Source: Treponema_I sp045597345
GTDB taxonomy: Bacteria > Spirochaetota > Spirochaetia > Treponematales > Treponemataceae
DNA length: 64,000 nucleotides
Assembly (NCBI GenBank): GCA_045597345.1
Contig: JAZLJW010000110.1
Location: forward strand, 12,943 to 76,942
Direction of reading: 5' to 3'
Positions 50,838-60,300 of this stretch are shown here, in pieces. The position numbers and the translations under genes are program-made. Position 1 is the first letter of the stretch. Every line of letters begins with the position of its first letter. Under the pieces are notes generated by a model. The model did no database searches, was not told where the DNA came from, and was given only the letters and a program-made list of their open reading frames with translations.

Positions 50838-50880
50838 GGCAGCCAGCAGACCGATCCGGTTTTGTTTGCTGCCTTTTTTT
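50838..50880 (+). terminator. Terminator-like hairpin before the adenine methyltransferase
   Basis: GGCAGC pairs with GCTGCC and an inner ACCG/CGGT, followed by T7. The next ATG (50908) has GAGAG six bases upstream. Confidence 0.65.
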
Positions 50881-50907
50881 CTTATATCTTCGGGGAAATG
50901 AGAGTTT

Positions 50908-51654
50908 ATGATTGATTTAAGACATGGTGATTGTTTGGAATTGATGAAAGATATTCCAAATAAAAGTATTGATTTAATTTTGACCGATCCTCCGTACGGA
51001 ACTACTTCTTGTAGATGGGATTCTGTAATTCCATTTGAACCTATGTGGGAACAACTTAACCGAATTATTAAAGATAATGGCGTTATTGTTCTTTTTGGAA
51101 GTGAACCTTTTAGTAGTGCATTGAGAATGAGTAATTTGAAAATGTACAAGTATGATTTGTATTGGGTTAAAGAAAAACCGACAAATTTCTTGCAATTAAA
51201 AAAGAGATTTGGAAAAGTTACTGAAAATATTTGTGTATTTTATAAAAAACAATGCACATATAATCCTCAAAAATATAAGATTGAAAAATTAGTTACAAAT
51301 AAACCGAAACAAAAAGATAATTCATCAATAGTTAGTTCTATTGGTTTTGAAAAAATAAAACCATACAATGATGATGGAAGTAGATTCCCAAATGATATAT
51401 TGAAATTTAACAGAGTTACATTAGGAAAAACAGTTCATCCGACTCAAAAGCCAGTCCCTTTACTCGAATATCTGATTAAAACTTACACTTTAGAAAACGA
51501 AACAGTTTTAGATTTTACAATGGGTAGCGGCAGTACTGGAGTTGCGTGTGTTAATACTAATCGTAACTTTATCGGTATAGAACGTGATGATAGATATTTT
51601 GAAATAGCAAAGAACCGGATAAATAGCAATGATATTCCGTTATTTGAGGGGTAA
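50908..51654 (+). CDS. DNA adenine/N4-cytosine methyltransferase
   Basis: 248 residues. Catalytic 'TDPPYGTTS' comes first and the AdoMet motif 'DFTMGSGSTGVACV' last: beta-class order. 'HPTQKPVPLLEYLI' is the standard segment in between. A solitary phage methyltransferase that may protect DNA from host restriction. No restriction gene is adjacent. Confidence 0.9.
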   Translation: MIDLRHGDCLELMKDIPNKSIDLILTDPPYGTTSCRWDSVIPFEPMWEQLNRIIKDNGVIVLFGSEPFSSALRMSNLKMYKYDLYWVKEKPTNFLQLKKRFGKVTENICVFYKKQCTYNPQKYKIEKLVTNKPKQKDNSSIVSSIGFEKIKPYNDDGSRFPNDILKFNRVTLGKTVHPTQKPVPLLEYLIKTYTLENETVLDFTMGSGSTGVACVNTNRNFIGIERDDRYFEIAKNRINSNDIPLFEG

Positions 51655-51656
51655 CT

Positions 51657-54056
51657 ATGAAATATATGATTAGCAAAGAACTTGCAGAACAGGCTATGGC
51701 TCTTTTGAACGAAGGAAAAGAAAAGGATGTATGTGTCAAATCTAATCCTTATCCTAGACAAAAAGGTGGACTATTTGGATTCAAGGAAAACAAAGATACA
51801 AGCGTAATAAACAATAATTTTGTTGAAGTTAAGCATGACGGGGAATTTGTTTTAACAAAATCAGGATCTAAGGATTTTGGAGAAATAACACCAGAAATGG
51901 CGGCTGCAATGAAAAGGCAAAAAGGGAAAATAAGGCTCAGGATTGGTATAGAGAATGATCCAAAGGTAAAAGGGGTTTCAAATTTTGGAGAAAAACATAT
52001 AGATAGAGATTTAAGGAACAAAAATCTAAAAGATATAGGATTTTCAAATGCAAGAGATTTTGTAGAGTTCATCGCAGAAGATATAAGTTATATATTCAGC
52101 AATGGAATGTCTTTAATAGCTGTAAGGGAAAAAGATGGACATAAATCAGGAGCGTGGATGGAGTTGATACAATCGGAAGAAGGCGATTTTTATGATGTTA
52201 AAACTGCATCACCATTGAGAAATGATTGGTATAAAAATAAAACTCCTATTTGGATAAATCCAAAGTTAGGAGTTTTAACAAAGAGTTTAGGTGATCCGCT
52301 TGCTCACCAATTTGACATAATAATCAAATCCATTTACGGAGTTGTCAGTCACTCTAATCAAAGTATATCCCAAACTAAAACAAAGTCAATGCAAAAAGTA
52401 AATAAATCTCTTACATATTCAGGACACAAACTACAGGGTAGGATAAAGCTTTATGGAATGGATATTTCCATTGAAAACAAAAAAGGAAGTTATAGAAGTG
52501 GTGTAGATTCAGATGGGCATAAATGGCGTATACACATGAATTATGATTATGGTTATATACGTGAAACTATAGGGGTTGATGGTGATCATGTTGATTGCTA
52601 TATAGGTAATGATAAAAAAGCTGATAAGGTTTATGTAATTCACCAGAACAATCCGGTAACTCATAAATACGATGAAGATAAATGTATGCTTTGTTTTTCT
52701 TCTGCTGATGAAGCAAAAAAAGCGTATTTAAGTCAGTATGATAGACCTGATTTTTTCGGATCTATGGAAACGATAACAATAGACCAGTTTAAGAGTTATG
52801 TTTTTAGTTCTCTTAATAAAGGAAAAAGAATTCATAAGTCATTTAAGATTGGAATTACTGATATAACAGAAAACAATAAAGATAAAAAAGTTGAGCAATT
52901 AGAAAAAGCACTAAACGCATTATACAAAGGTGATACATTTATCATTAATCATGTTCCGGCAGATGATTCAGCAAGATACCAGGATGTAGAACTGCATATA
53001 ACGGATTTCAGTAAAGAGAAAATTGAAAAGGCAGTTCGGCATACTGCATTCAGTTTAGGCGTACCGTTGAAATCAGGCAGCGGAGAAGGCTTTGTATTTG
53101 ATTCTCAGAAAGAATTGACAGATATGTGGTGCGAACGTCTTTCGATGCGTGTAAAGGCAGTCTATGACTTTGTAACGGACTATTTTGACTTGCCAGAGAT
53201 AAATGTAATGAGTAAAGCAAACCTTAAACATAAAGGCAAGATATTGTATAACCCTGAAACCGGTAAACCTATTACTACATCAGAGTGGAACCGCTTTGTA
53301 ACAGACCTTGAAAAGTTCCTGAACAGAAATAAGCCGTCCGGGGAAAAGATTGTACTTGATGCCCAGGCTCTTGGACGGTTACTTGATAAGATGCTGAAAA
53401 CAAATAGCCTTCAGGAAGTGCGCAAGATGGCACTGAAAGATATCAAGGTAAAAGAAAAGTCTTTCGACTGGATATCAATGAGCGTAAAGAACATGACTAA
53501 AGAACTTGGTACGCAGTTTGCCGGTGAACAGTTAGCCCGGATTGAAATGCTGCAGAGAAGTGCAGCGCAGAAAGTTGCTGGCATTGATGATGCAATGAAA
53601 AACAATATCAAGCAGATACTTATGGATGGAGTTTTGAACCACAAAAGCAAGAGTCAGGTATCACAATCACTGTTTGATAAAATGGTAGGGCATACAAGGG
53701 ACTTTCAGCGGCTTGCAGATACGGAAATACAGAAAAACTTTAACGATGCATATATTGCCGGTGAAGTAAACAACGCAGAGCCTGGGCAGAATGTGTATTT
53801 TCAGCGTGTAGAAGTGCTGGACGATAACACCTGTGAATACTGCAAGAAAATGAATGGTAAAATTGCCGTATGGAGTAAAACACCATTATCAAACGGTAAA
53901 GTAAATGACCAGATAGCAGACCTTGCAATATGGGAAGGTAAGGAATGGGACGGCACGAAACTGAACGGCATTGCCGAAGCACCTAACAGTATTTTCCACC
54001 CTTGGTGCCGTGGCGTATGGATGCGTTACGATCCTGAAGTGGGTAAACTTGATTAA
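51657..54056 (+). CDS. Mu F-like head protein fused to effector-type domains
   Basis: 799 residues. C-terminal part (about 690-795) is Mu F-like: 'LADTEIQKNFNDAY', 'CEYCKKMNGK', 'FHPWCRGVW'. Residues about 245-400 resemble an inorganic-pyrophosphatase-like domain of polyvalent proteins ('GYIRETIGVDGDHVDCYIGN'). Residues about 60-200 resemble phage Barnase-EndoU-Colicin-type nuclease domains ('KIRLRIGIEN ... KHIDRDL'). Mu F fusions carry effectors in the capsid; domain names are by memory. Confidence 0.75.
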   Translation: MKYMISKELAEQAMALLNEGKEKDVCVKSNPYPRQKGGLFGFKENKDTSVINNNFVEVKHDGEFVLTKSGSKDFGEITPEMAAAMKRQKGKIRLRIGIENDPKVKGVSNFGEKHIDRDLRNKNLKDIGFSNARDFVEFIAEDISYIFSNGMSLIAVREKDGHKSGAWMELIQSEEGDFYDVKTASPLRNDWYKNKTPIWINPKLGVLTKSLGDPLAHQFDIIIKSIYGVVSHSNQSISQTKTKSMQKVNKSLTYSGHKLQGRIKLYGMDISIENKKGSYRSGVDSDGHKWRIHMNYDYGYIRETIGVDGDHVDCYIGNDKKADKVYVIHQNNPVTHKYDEDKCMLCFSSADEAKKAYLSQYDRPDFFGSMETITIDQFKSYVFSSLNKGKRIHKSFKIGITDITENNKDKKVEQLEKALNALYKGDTFIINHVPADDSARYQDVELHITDFSKEKIEKAVRHTAFSLGVPLKSGSGEGFVFDSQKELTDMWCERLSMRVKAVYDFVTDYFDLPEINVMSKANLKHKGKILYNPETGKPITTSEWNRFVTDLEKFLNRNKPSGEKIVLDAQALGRLLDKMLKTNSLQEVRKMALKDIKVKEKSFDWISMSVKNMTKELGTQFAGEQLARIEMLQRSAAQKVAGIDDAMKNNIKQILMDGVLNHKSKSQVSQSLFDKMVGHTRDFQRLADTEIQKNFNDAYIAGEVNNAEPGQNVYFQRVEVLDDNTCEYCKKMNGKIAVWSKTPLSNGKVNDQIADLAIWEGKEWDGTKLNGIAEAPNSIFHPWCRGVWMRYDPEVGKLD

Positions 54057-54062
54057 ACGTAT

Positions 54063-54090
54063 AAAGCACCTGTTTTTATCAGGTGCTTTT
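54063..54090. terminator. Bidirectional terminator
   Basis: AAAGCACCTG pairs with CAGGTGCTTT around TTTTTAT, with T-rich flank. Serves the Mu F gene and the convergent XRE gene. Confidence 0.7.
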
Positions 54091-54445
54091 ATTTTATTTC
54101 AACGATAAAATTATCTTCACCCGGTAATATCTCAGGTGCTACACCGTTAAGGTTGTTCAGAAGCATTGTTACAAGTTTTTTCTGTTCCTGATTCAGCGTG
54201 CGGTAGGAATTGATTAGGGAAAGTTCTTCATTACTAAAACCTTTTGGTGGATTTCCAGAATAAAGATAATCCATTGATAGATTTAATGCTTTACTGCATT
54301 GATATAGAAATTCTGCATCAGGTGTATTTTCTCTTAAAAACTTAGCTTCTAATGTTGCTTTTTGTATGTTTATTTTGTCAGCTAATTCTTTATGAGTAAT
54401 ATCTTGATAATTTAATTCACTTCTTAATCTGTTCCAAAAATCCAT
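54089..54445 (-). CDS. XRE-family repressor (module F)
   Basis: 118 residues. HTH 'ITHKELADKINIQKATLEAK', family end 'LSMDYLYSGN'. Divergent from a KilA-N gene with a 15-base perfect inverted repeat in the gap. Lacks the a-b-a'-b' leader. Confidence 0.7.
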   Translation of the reverse strand: MDFWNRLRSELNYQDITHKELADKINIQKATLEAKFLRENTPDAEFLYQCSKALNLSMDYLYSGNPPKGFSNEELSLINSYRTLNQEQKKLVTMLLNNLNGVAPEILPGEDNFIVEIK

Positions 54446-54514
54446 AAATTATGTAAATCCTAAATTTATAAAAAGCAGTTTTATGCTTTATATTGCAATT
54501 TATTTATCGGAATC

Positions 54515-54595
54515 ATACTACAAAATGTTATATAAAACTTGATTTATATAATATATAGTGATATAAAATATTATTGATACAACATTTTGTAGTAT
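54515..54595. promoter_or_regulatory. Widely spaced inverted repeat, module F
   Basis: ATACTACAAAATGTT (54515-54529) and AACATTTTGTAGTAT (54581-54595) are perfect inverted copies 51 bases apart, the second just before the AGGAG site of the KilA-N gene. Two operator half-sites or a hairpin covering the leader. Confidence 0.55.
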
Positions 54596-54608
54596 CAGGA
54601 GATAAGTA

Positions 54609-55310
54609 ATGATAACAAATGTAACAATGCTATCTGACTCAGATAGAAATTTATTTGGTGTAACAATTCGTCAGCAAACAAATGGTGAAATGTTATCTTT
54701 GACAGATTTGAAAGAGGCTTATGCTCACGCAAGAGTTATAAACGGTTGGAAAGATAAGGACATTTCAAATATTTTGAACTATGAAGAAAATGCGGATCGA
54801 ATATTTTACATTTTACGAGAGCAAAAGTTTGTTTCTGATAAAACCACGTTAACGTGGTTTTATGAAGAATTAAAAGAAAAGGGTATGACTAAGTTGTTAA
54901 AAGAACTAGGTGCATATAAAACAACCGGTAGAGGTGATAAAAAAATGGTTGTTTGCAATCCTTATATTTGGATGTTAGTTGCTATGGAACTAAATCCAAT
55001 GCTTTATGCAAAAGTTGTTACATGGGTTACTGATAAACTTATTCTTAATCGTATTGAAGCTGGTGATTTTTACAATGAATTGTCAAGTGCTTTGTATAAA
55101 CTTCCTGATACGAATTACCCTGAATTGGGAAAATCATTGAATATAAAAATCTTTGGAAAGCATGAACTAGGATTAAGAAATAAGGGTTCTGAGAAAGAAT
55201 TGGAGAACCTTAAAAAACTTGAATATGGTTTAGCTTTTGGAATTAATCAGGGATGGATTAAGAGCATGGCACAGGTTCAGAAAACCATTGATGAATTTGA
55301 AATAAAATAA
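54609..55310 (+). CDS. KilA-N domain protein
   Basis: 233 residues. 'LSLTDLKEAYAHARVINGWK' and 'MVVCNPYIWMLVAMELNPML' fit the KilA-N DNA-binding domain (about residues 10-140). The C-terminal part is helical. Probably an antirepressor opposing module F repressor. Confidence 0.7.
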   Translation: MITNVTMLSDSDRNLFGVTIRQQTNGEMLSLTDLKEAYAHARVINGWKDKDISNILNYEENADRIFYILREQKFVSDKTTLTWFYEELKEKGMTKLLKELGAYKTTGRGDKKMVVCNPYIWMLVAMELNPMLYAKVVTWVTDKLILNRIEAGDFYNELSSALYKLPDTNYPELGKSLNIKIFGKHELGLRNKGSEKELENLKKLEYGLAFGINQGWIKSMAQVQKTIDEFEIK

Positions 55311-55325
55311 TAATGGAGAAAGATT

Positions 55326-55523
55326 GTGAAGTTGAATTATTGGTATAACGTAAGATTAGAATTGAATAGGCAGAAAAAAACACAAATTGAACTTGCTGAT
55401 AATATCGGGCTATCAATTGGAACTCTCAGAAATAAAATAAACCTGAATTCTTTACCAACCTTTGAAACAGCAATAAAGATTTCAGAATTCTTAAACTGTT
55501 CAAAGGGAATTGGAACACTCTAG
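55326..55523 (+). CDS. Truncated XRE-family protein
   Basis: 65 residues, GTG start. HTH 'KTQIELADNIGLSIGTLRNK' is intact but the usual 'VEYL' end and C-terminal helices are missing; the frame runs into a leader-like hairpin. Unlike the other repressors next to leaders, it is on the plus strand. Likely a remnant after recombination. Confidence 0.55.
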   Translation: MKLNYWYNVRLELNRQKKTQIELADNIGLSIGTLRNKINLNSLPTFETAIKISEFLNCSKGIGTL

Positions 55524-55578
55524 CTATTGGTGTTCAGGCTCGTAACCTAACAATTCCTTTGTATAAGGATTTTTTTTA
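55510..55578 (+). terminator. Leader-like hairpin remnant with U-run
   Basis: AAAGGGAATTG pairs with CAATTCCTTT, with an inner GAACAC/GTGTTC stem; then AAGGATTTTTTTTATCC, identical to the end of leader C, then GGAGG and an AntA start. A decayed member of the leader family fused to the truncated XRE gene. Confidence 0.5.
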
Positions 55579-55606
55579 TCCAAATAAATTGTCATGGAGG
55601 TAGCGA

Positions 55607-55852
55607 ATGACAGAATTAATTAAAATCAATGAAACAGAAGGAAAGAAAACTGTTTCAGCCAGGGAACTTCATCAGAAGTTGGAAGTTACAGAAAGATTCA
55701 ATTCATGGATTGATCGTATGCTGAAATATGGTTTCGATGAAAATGTGGATTATGTAGGGTGAAAAGTTTTTAACACCCTAGCGAAACAGGAACTCGATGA
55801 ATACTACATATTATCAAGGAGTAACTATTACAAAGGAATTAAAGAATGCTGA
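55607..55852 (+). pseudogene. AntA-type antirepressor remnant
   Basis: Starts 'ELIKINETEGKKTVSARELH' and 'ERFNSWIDRMLKYGFDENVD', the AntA/AntB domain. TGA at 55760 interrupts it; the frame then reads 'KVFNTLAKQELDEYY', as expected of the family, before ending at 55852. The C-terminal domain is lost. GGAGG precedes the ATG. Confidence 0.65.
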
Positions 55853-56127
55853 TATTTCCATTAAAGAAAGAATGGTATGAAAAAATAAAAAACGGTGAAA
55901 AGACTATTGAATATCGGGAAGTTAAAGATTATTGGACTAGACGATTATTTCCGAACGACCTTTATGATTATTCGGAAATTGAACCTAGAAGATGTTATCT
56001 TCAACTCGGTTACACTAGAAACAGACTTCTAGCGTGGATAACAAAAGTTGAAGTTGTAAGGGGCAATGAAACGGATTTGAGAATTGATAAACCTGTTTAT
56101 GCGATTCATTTTAAGCTGGAGAAATGA
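55846..56127 (+). CDS. ASCH domain protein
   Basis: 93 residues. 'LKKEWYEKIKNGEKTIEYRE' and 'YLQLGYTRNRLLAWITKVEV' with a closing 'YAIHF' are an ASCH-type PUA-like domain, thought to bind RNA or nucleotides. Overlaps the AntA remnant by seven bases. Confidence 0.75.
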   Translation: MLIFPLKKEWYEKIKNGEKTIEYREVKDYWTRRLFPNDLYDYSEIEPRRCYLQLGYTRNRLLAWITKVEVVRGNETDLRIDKPVYAIHFKLEK

Positions 56128-56130
56128 AAA

Positions 56131-56475
56131 ATGACAGACGAAGAAAAAGCAATCGAGTATGTCCTGAATACTTATTACACTAAGGATATTTCCGAAGAAG
56201 ATAAGATTTTTCTGCGTGGCGAAATTAAATTCAATGACAGAAGGAAAATTGCCGCTTACCTTGCAGGTCTTGCAGCAGGAAGAAAAAAAAGCGAGAAAGA
56301 AATCGCTGAACTAAAAGCGTACTGCAAAGAATTGGATAATGTGAATGAGAAAATGAAGTGTTGCAGTAATTGCAAGCACTGGGAAGAAAGTTGTGAATAC
56401 AAAAAATGTAAATATAAGTATTTGCAAGTTCACAGAAATGAAATGAACGATGATTACTGGGAGTTAGCAGAATGA
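56131..56475 (+). CDS. Cys-rich protein with CKHW module
   Basis: 114 residues. 'YLAGLAAGRKKSEKEIAELK' then 'KCCSNCKHWEESCEY' and the tail 'YWELAE'. Paralogous at its C-terminus to 28685 and 56705. Likely a small zinc-binding adaptor; function unknown. Confidence 0.55.
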   Translation: MTDEEKAIEYVLNTYYTKDISEEDKIFLRGEIKFNDRRKIAAYLAGLAAGRKKSEKEIAELKAYCKELDNVNEKMKCCSNCKHWEESCEYKKCKYKYLQVHRNEMNDDYWELAE

Positions 56476-56708
56476 ATCTCGATGATATCTTAGAAAGAAG
56501 ACTGCAGGAAACATATGAACATCTTATGCCATATTTGCACATAGATGAGAACTTGCAAAGAACTTGTGCGAATTGTGAATACTATATGGGAGAAGAACAT
56601 GATTATTCTGAATGTAGACATAATCAATGCTTTATAAATTACCTTGGACTAAAACGTTTGGAGTGGGAAATCTCTTTTAGAGGTTATTATGAGGAGTTAG
56701 CAGAATGA
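56472..56708 (+). CDS. Cys-containing protein, same small family
   Basis: 78 residues with 'TCANCEYYMGEEHDYSECRH' and the tail 'YYEELAE'. Overlaps both neighbours by four bases. A divergent member of the CKHW/WELAE set. Confidence 0.5.
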   Translation: MNLDDILERRLQETYEHLMPYLHIDENLQRTCANCEYYMGEEHDYSECRHNQCFINYLGLKRLEWEISFRGYYEELAE

Positions 56709-57115
56709 CGGTAGAAGATAATGACAGAATAAGACGTGCCGAAGAAATTCAGCTATATACCGAAAATCGGTGCTATGCACTTGAAAAAGAAAGTGCTGAA
56801 CTGAAAAAACAACTTGAAAAGACAAATAAAGATTGTGCTAAAGAGATACTTGACGCTATAGGTATTGTATCTCAGAGAAATCTTAAAATTGAGCGACTTG
56901 AAAAAGAAAACGCTGAACTGAAAGAAATCGTTTCTCGCTCAGGATACAGAATTGCTGAACTGAAGCATGAAGTTGATGAACTCAAAGCGCATTGCAAAGC
57001 CGTTGATGATGTGAACGCAAAGATGAAATGTTGTGGGAATTGTAAGCATTGGAAAGAATGCAATACCAAAGGCAATGGATGTAAAAACCATCATGAAAAA
57101 TGGGAGTTGGCATAA
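56705..57115 (+). CDS. Coiled-coil protein with CKHW module
   Basis: 136 residues: about 95 residues of coiled coil with an 'ENAELKE'-type repeat, then 'KCCGNCKHWKECNTKGN' and 'KWELA'. Same C-terminal module as 56131. The coiled coil suggests an oligomer displaying the Cys module. Confidence 0.55.
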   Translation: MTVEDNDRIRRAEEIQLYTENRCYALEKESAELKKQLEKTNKDCAKEILDAIGIVSQRNLKIERLEKENAELKEIVSRSGYRIAELKHEVDELKAHCKAVDDVNAKMKCCGNCKHWKECNTKGNGCKNHHEKWELA

Positions 57116-57224
57116 TTACAGTAAAAGATGTATCTGATTAAGTGTCAAATCAAAAATTGATTAAATCATCCGTGTAATATATAATATTGATACAAAACAA
57201 ACAGTTTTCTAGTGTACATACAGA

Positions 57225-57289
57225 GACTGCCACAATGCGTATTTATCCACCCGACTACCCGGTACGCATTGCTGGCGGTCTTTTTTTTT
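57225..57289 (+). terminator. Terminator-like hairpin before the polyvalent protein gene
   Basis: GACTGCC pairs with GGCGGTC and AATGCG with CGCATT, followed by nine T. A G8 ribosome site and ATG 57310 follow. An ATATAATATT at 57178 may mark the promoter. Confidence 0.75.
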
Positions 57290-57309
57290 ATCCTTGGGGG
57301 GGGTACTAT

Positions 57310-60300
57310 ATGGCAAGAAGTTTCCTTGATATTTTCCTTGGCAGACCTGAAACCGTTCAGAAATCAAACGGATGGGATTCAATCGAAAAATCCTTACTTG
57401 ATGCAGAAAGCATAGAAAAAGCATCAAAAGGAGTAAGACGTGCACAGCATAAATACATTCGTGTATTTACCGGAAGCAATGGAAAAGACCGTTACCTTTA
57501 CCCTGCAGATATGGCTAATCCTTTCAAGCTGCTTTTATCTGCCTTTGGTATCGGAAAGGAAAAAGTAGAGGAAACATATCAGGCCAACAATATCGAGCGT
57601 GCCTATGGTGTAGATAAAAACGTGTTCGGAGCTCACTTGCTGGAGTATCTTACCAACCGTGTAAAGTGGGATACTCTTTTTAAGAACAAAGCTGAACGCG
57701 AAAAGAACAAAGAACCTGTAGCCCAGAAAGTCGTAGAAGATAATGCAGCAAAAAAGAAAGCAGAAAAAGCAAAGAATGTTAAAGATGCTGCAGAAAGTGC
57801 CGGATCTGACAACAAGAAGAAAATGACTGTAAACCGGTCTCTCATGCGTAAGATTTATTCGCTGTATAACCCTATTCCTGAAGACAAAGCAGAACCGGCA
57901 GTAGAACAGAAGATAGAACCAACACCAGTTACTCCTGAAGTAAAACCAGCACTTGAAAAGATTAAAGAGTTTGTAGGACGAAAGACTATGAAACGTCCTG
58001 ATGGTATTACCGTAATGACATGGCCTGATGGACGTATTATCCACACCGACAAAAAGGGTGGCGTAGTATACGACAATTACTCTCTTGATACTCAGTCTGT
58101 TGTAGATACTGCATCGGAAGTACCGACTGTACATAGAGTCGAAGATACTTCTACTGTTTCAGGTGGTAATGGATCTGGAGGTGATGGAAATGAACCACCA
58201 GAAAGTAATAAAAAAAGATTTTCAGATTTAACAAGTGATGATAAGAAACAAATAAAAGAACAGATTGAAAGTAATATCGTATCTTCAATTCCGGCTAATA
58301 GTGTACCTTACAATGGTGATAATAAGTACGGTAAAGCTGCAAAGGAATGGATTGAAAAAAATCCACAGGGGAATGCTTTTACGGAAATTGGAGAAGTTAT
58401 AATCAATAAGGCTTCTGTTGATAATGACTTACATCATGGAGCAAAAGAAAATCTTTATATAAAACTTCAAACACTTCCGGCAGTGAAAGATGTATTGGAA
58501 AAAGGTGTTTATATAGGATACGAGCATAATAAAACAAGTAATGATGATATAGATAATCATTATTTTGCTGGTAAAATCAATTATGGTGGAGAAGAAAAAG
58601 TTGTTTTCTGTAGAGTTCGCGAGGTTGCGGGTGATACAGAAAGATTTTATGTGCATGAAGTCTTTACTGAAGATGAAATAAAAAAAGGTGCTAACAGTAC
58701 AGTAGCGGATGTAGATCCGTCCTTGCTTACTGGAACACCTCTATATGAATATATACTACGTGATATCTTAAATGTCAACACTGACACATCAAAACTTTCT
58801 CAGGCCATGCTCGGCAACGATAATGCGAAAAAATACGGTCTTACAGATGAAGATGTTTCAACAGTAAAAAGGCTTGTAGACAAGTACAACTTTACAAAAG
58901 AACAATTTGCAAGTTCAGCAGCAAGAACCGGAAACATTAAGGCAATTAATGACTATGCAAAAGAGCATGGAATGAAAGCCTATGATGTTGCTTTAGATGT
59001 TTATGACATAATTATTAACAACAAAACTGAAAAGAAAGATGAACCTGCCGAAGAATCAAATGAAAAGCCAGGTTATACAGAAGGTGAAAAAGCAGCAATT
59101 GCTCTTGCTTACAGAAAAGAAAAGGATTTCGATCCGACATTAAACGATTATGCCTATTACGAAAAAATCAAGGCAAAATTCCCGGAACTTGATGCAAAGG
59201 GTGAACTCTACAGAACAATGCTCAATGTAAAGAATCTGATGATTTCAGAAACAATGTTTAGAGCAGCAAAGGAATACATTAAAAGTAAAGAGTCAGTAAT
59301 AGAACAGGCGGAATCATCAGGAGAACCTGTAAGTAACGGTCAGACATTCGATGATGGGTATAAAGTTATTTCAGATGATGAAACTTTTAAGAATCAGTTG
59401 ATTAATGGGACAATTAGTATTGAATCGCTGAAAGAAGTACATCGTCAAGGTGTTGAGAATGGTCATGAGTCACAGGCTTATGCAGATGGTGTAATTCAGG
59501 CTGCAGAAGATGTCATGAAAGAACACGGTAATAAAATCGCCATGCTCGGAAACCAGAATGCACGTAAAGATGGACTCACTGAAGAAGAGAAAAAAATATA
59601 TGACAGAGAGTACAATTGGTACAAAGAAACTTATGTAGATGGAATCAGAGAGCAGAATCCTTATACGAATGAAGAAGAAACCATCGCTGATATTCTGAAA
59701 GATGAAGCTGATGAACGGTTTACGGTATATGGAGAAAATGACATTGCGTACAAGGCATTGAAAGACCTTTATACGGATACTACCGGTAAAGAATACGTTC
59801 CGACAAAAAAGAATATTGCAAAACCTCAGACTGATTCTGAAATGAAGAAAGAACAGGAAGAAGAGAAGAAAGCACGAAAAGAAGCCGGTCTCTCTAATCC
59901 AGGAAACAATATCGGTGACCGTGTAAGTGCTATTGATGATGCTGATACTTGGAATCCTAATTCAGAAAATTACCGTTTCAAGGATACTGGTTATATTGCA
60001 GGATCACGGAAAGAACTTGCCCAGGAATACATTATCTCAAGAGCAAGGTCGGGAAGTATCGTAGATGCAAAGCACGTTGATTTTGATGCTCTTGAAGAAA
60101 ATCCACGTATGGCAGAAAAACTTATTACAAAGTCAAATATATTTGGTGATGTCGATTGGGATGGACTTCGCGAAAAAGGTATGTCAGGGTCTGCAGCTTT
60201 TTTGATTGATAGAATCTATGCAAGTGCCGGTGCTAAACCAGATGAATCAAACGCAAGTGCAAGAAAACAGTATGTAATTGCACTTAATGGGCTTCGTGAC

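Noticed and set aside
57296..57303. G8 tract before the polyvalent protein as a phase-variation switch
   Set aside because: It lies outside the coding frame at the ribosome-site position. Several genes here use G-runs as ribosome sites, so length change would only tune translation.
57535..58134. Long minus-strand open frame with hydrophobic stretches
   Set aside because: Lies fully opposite the polyvalent protein gene. Its Phe/Tyr/Cys-rich composition is what the complement of a Lys/Glu-rich gene produces.
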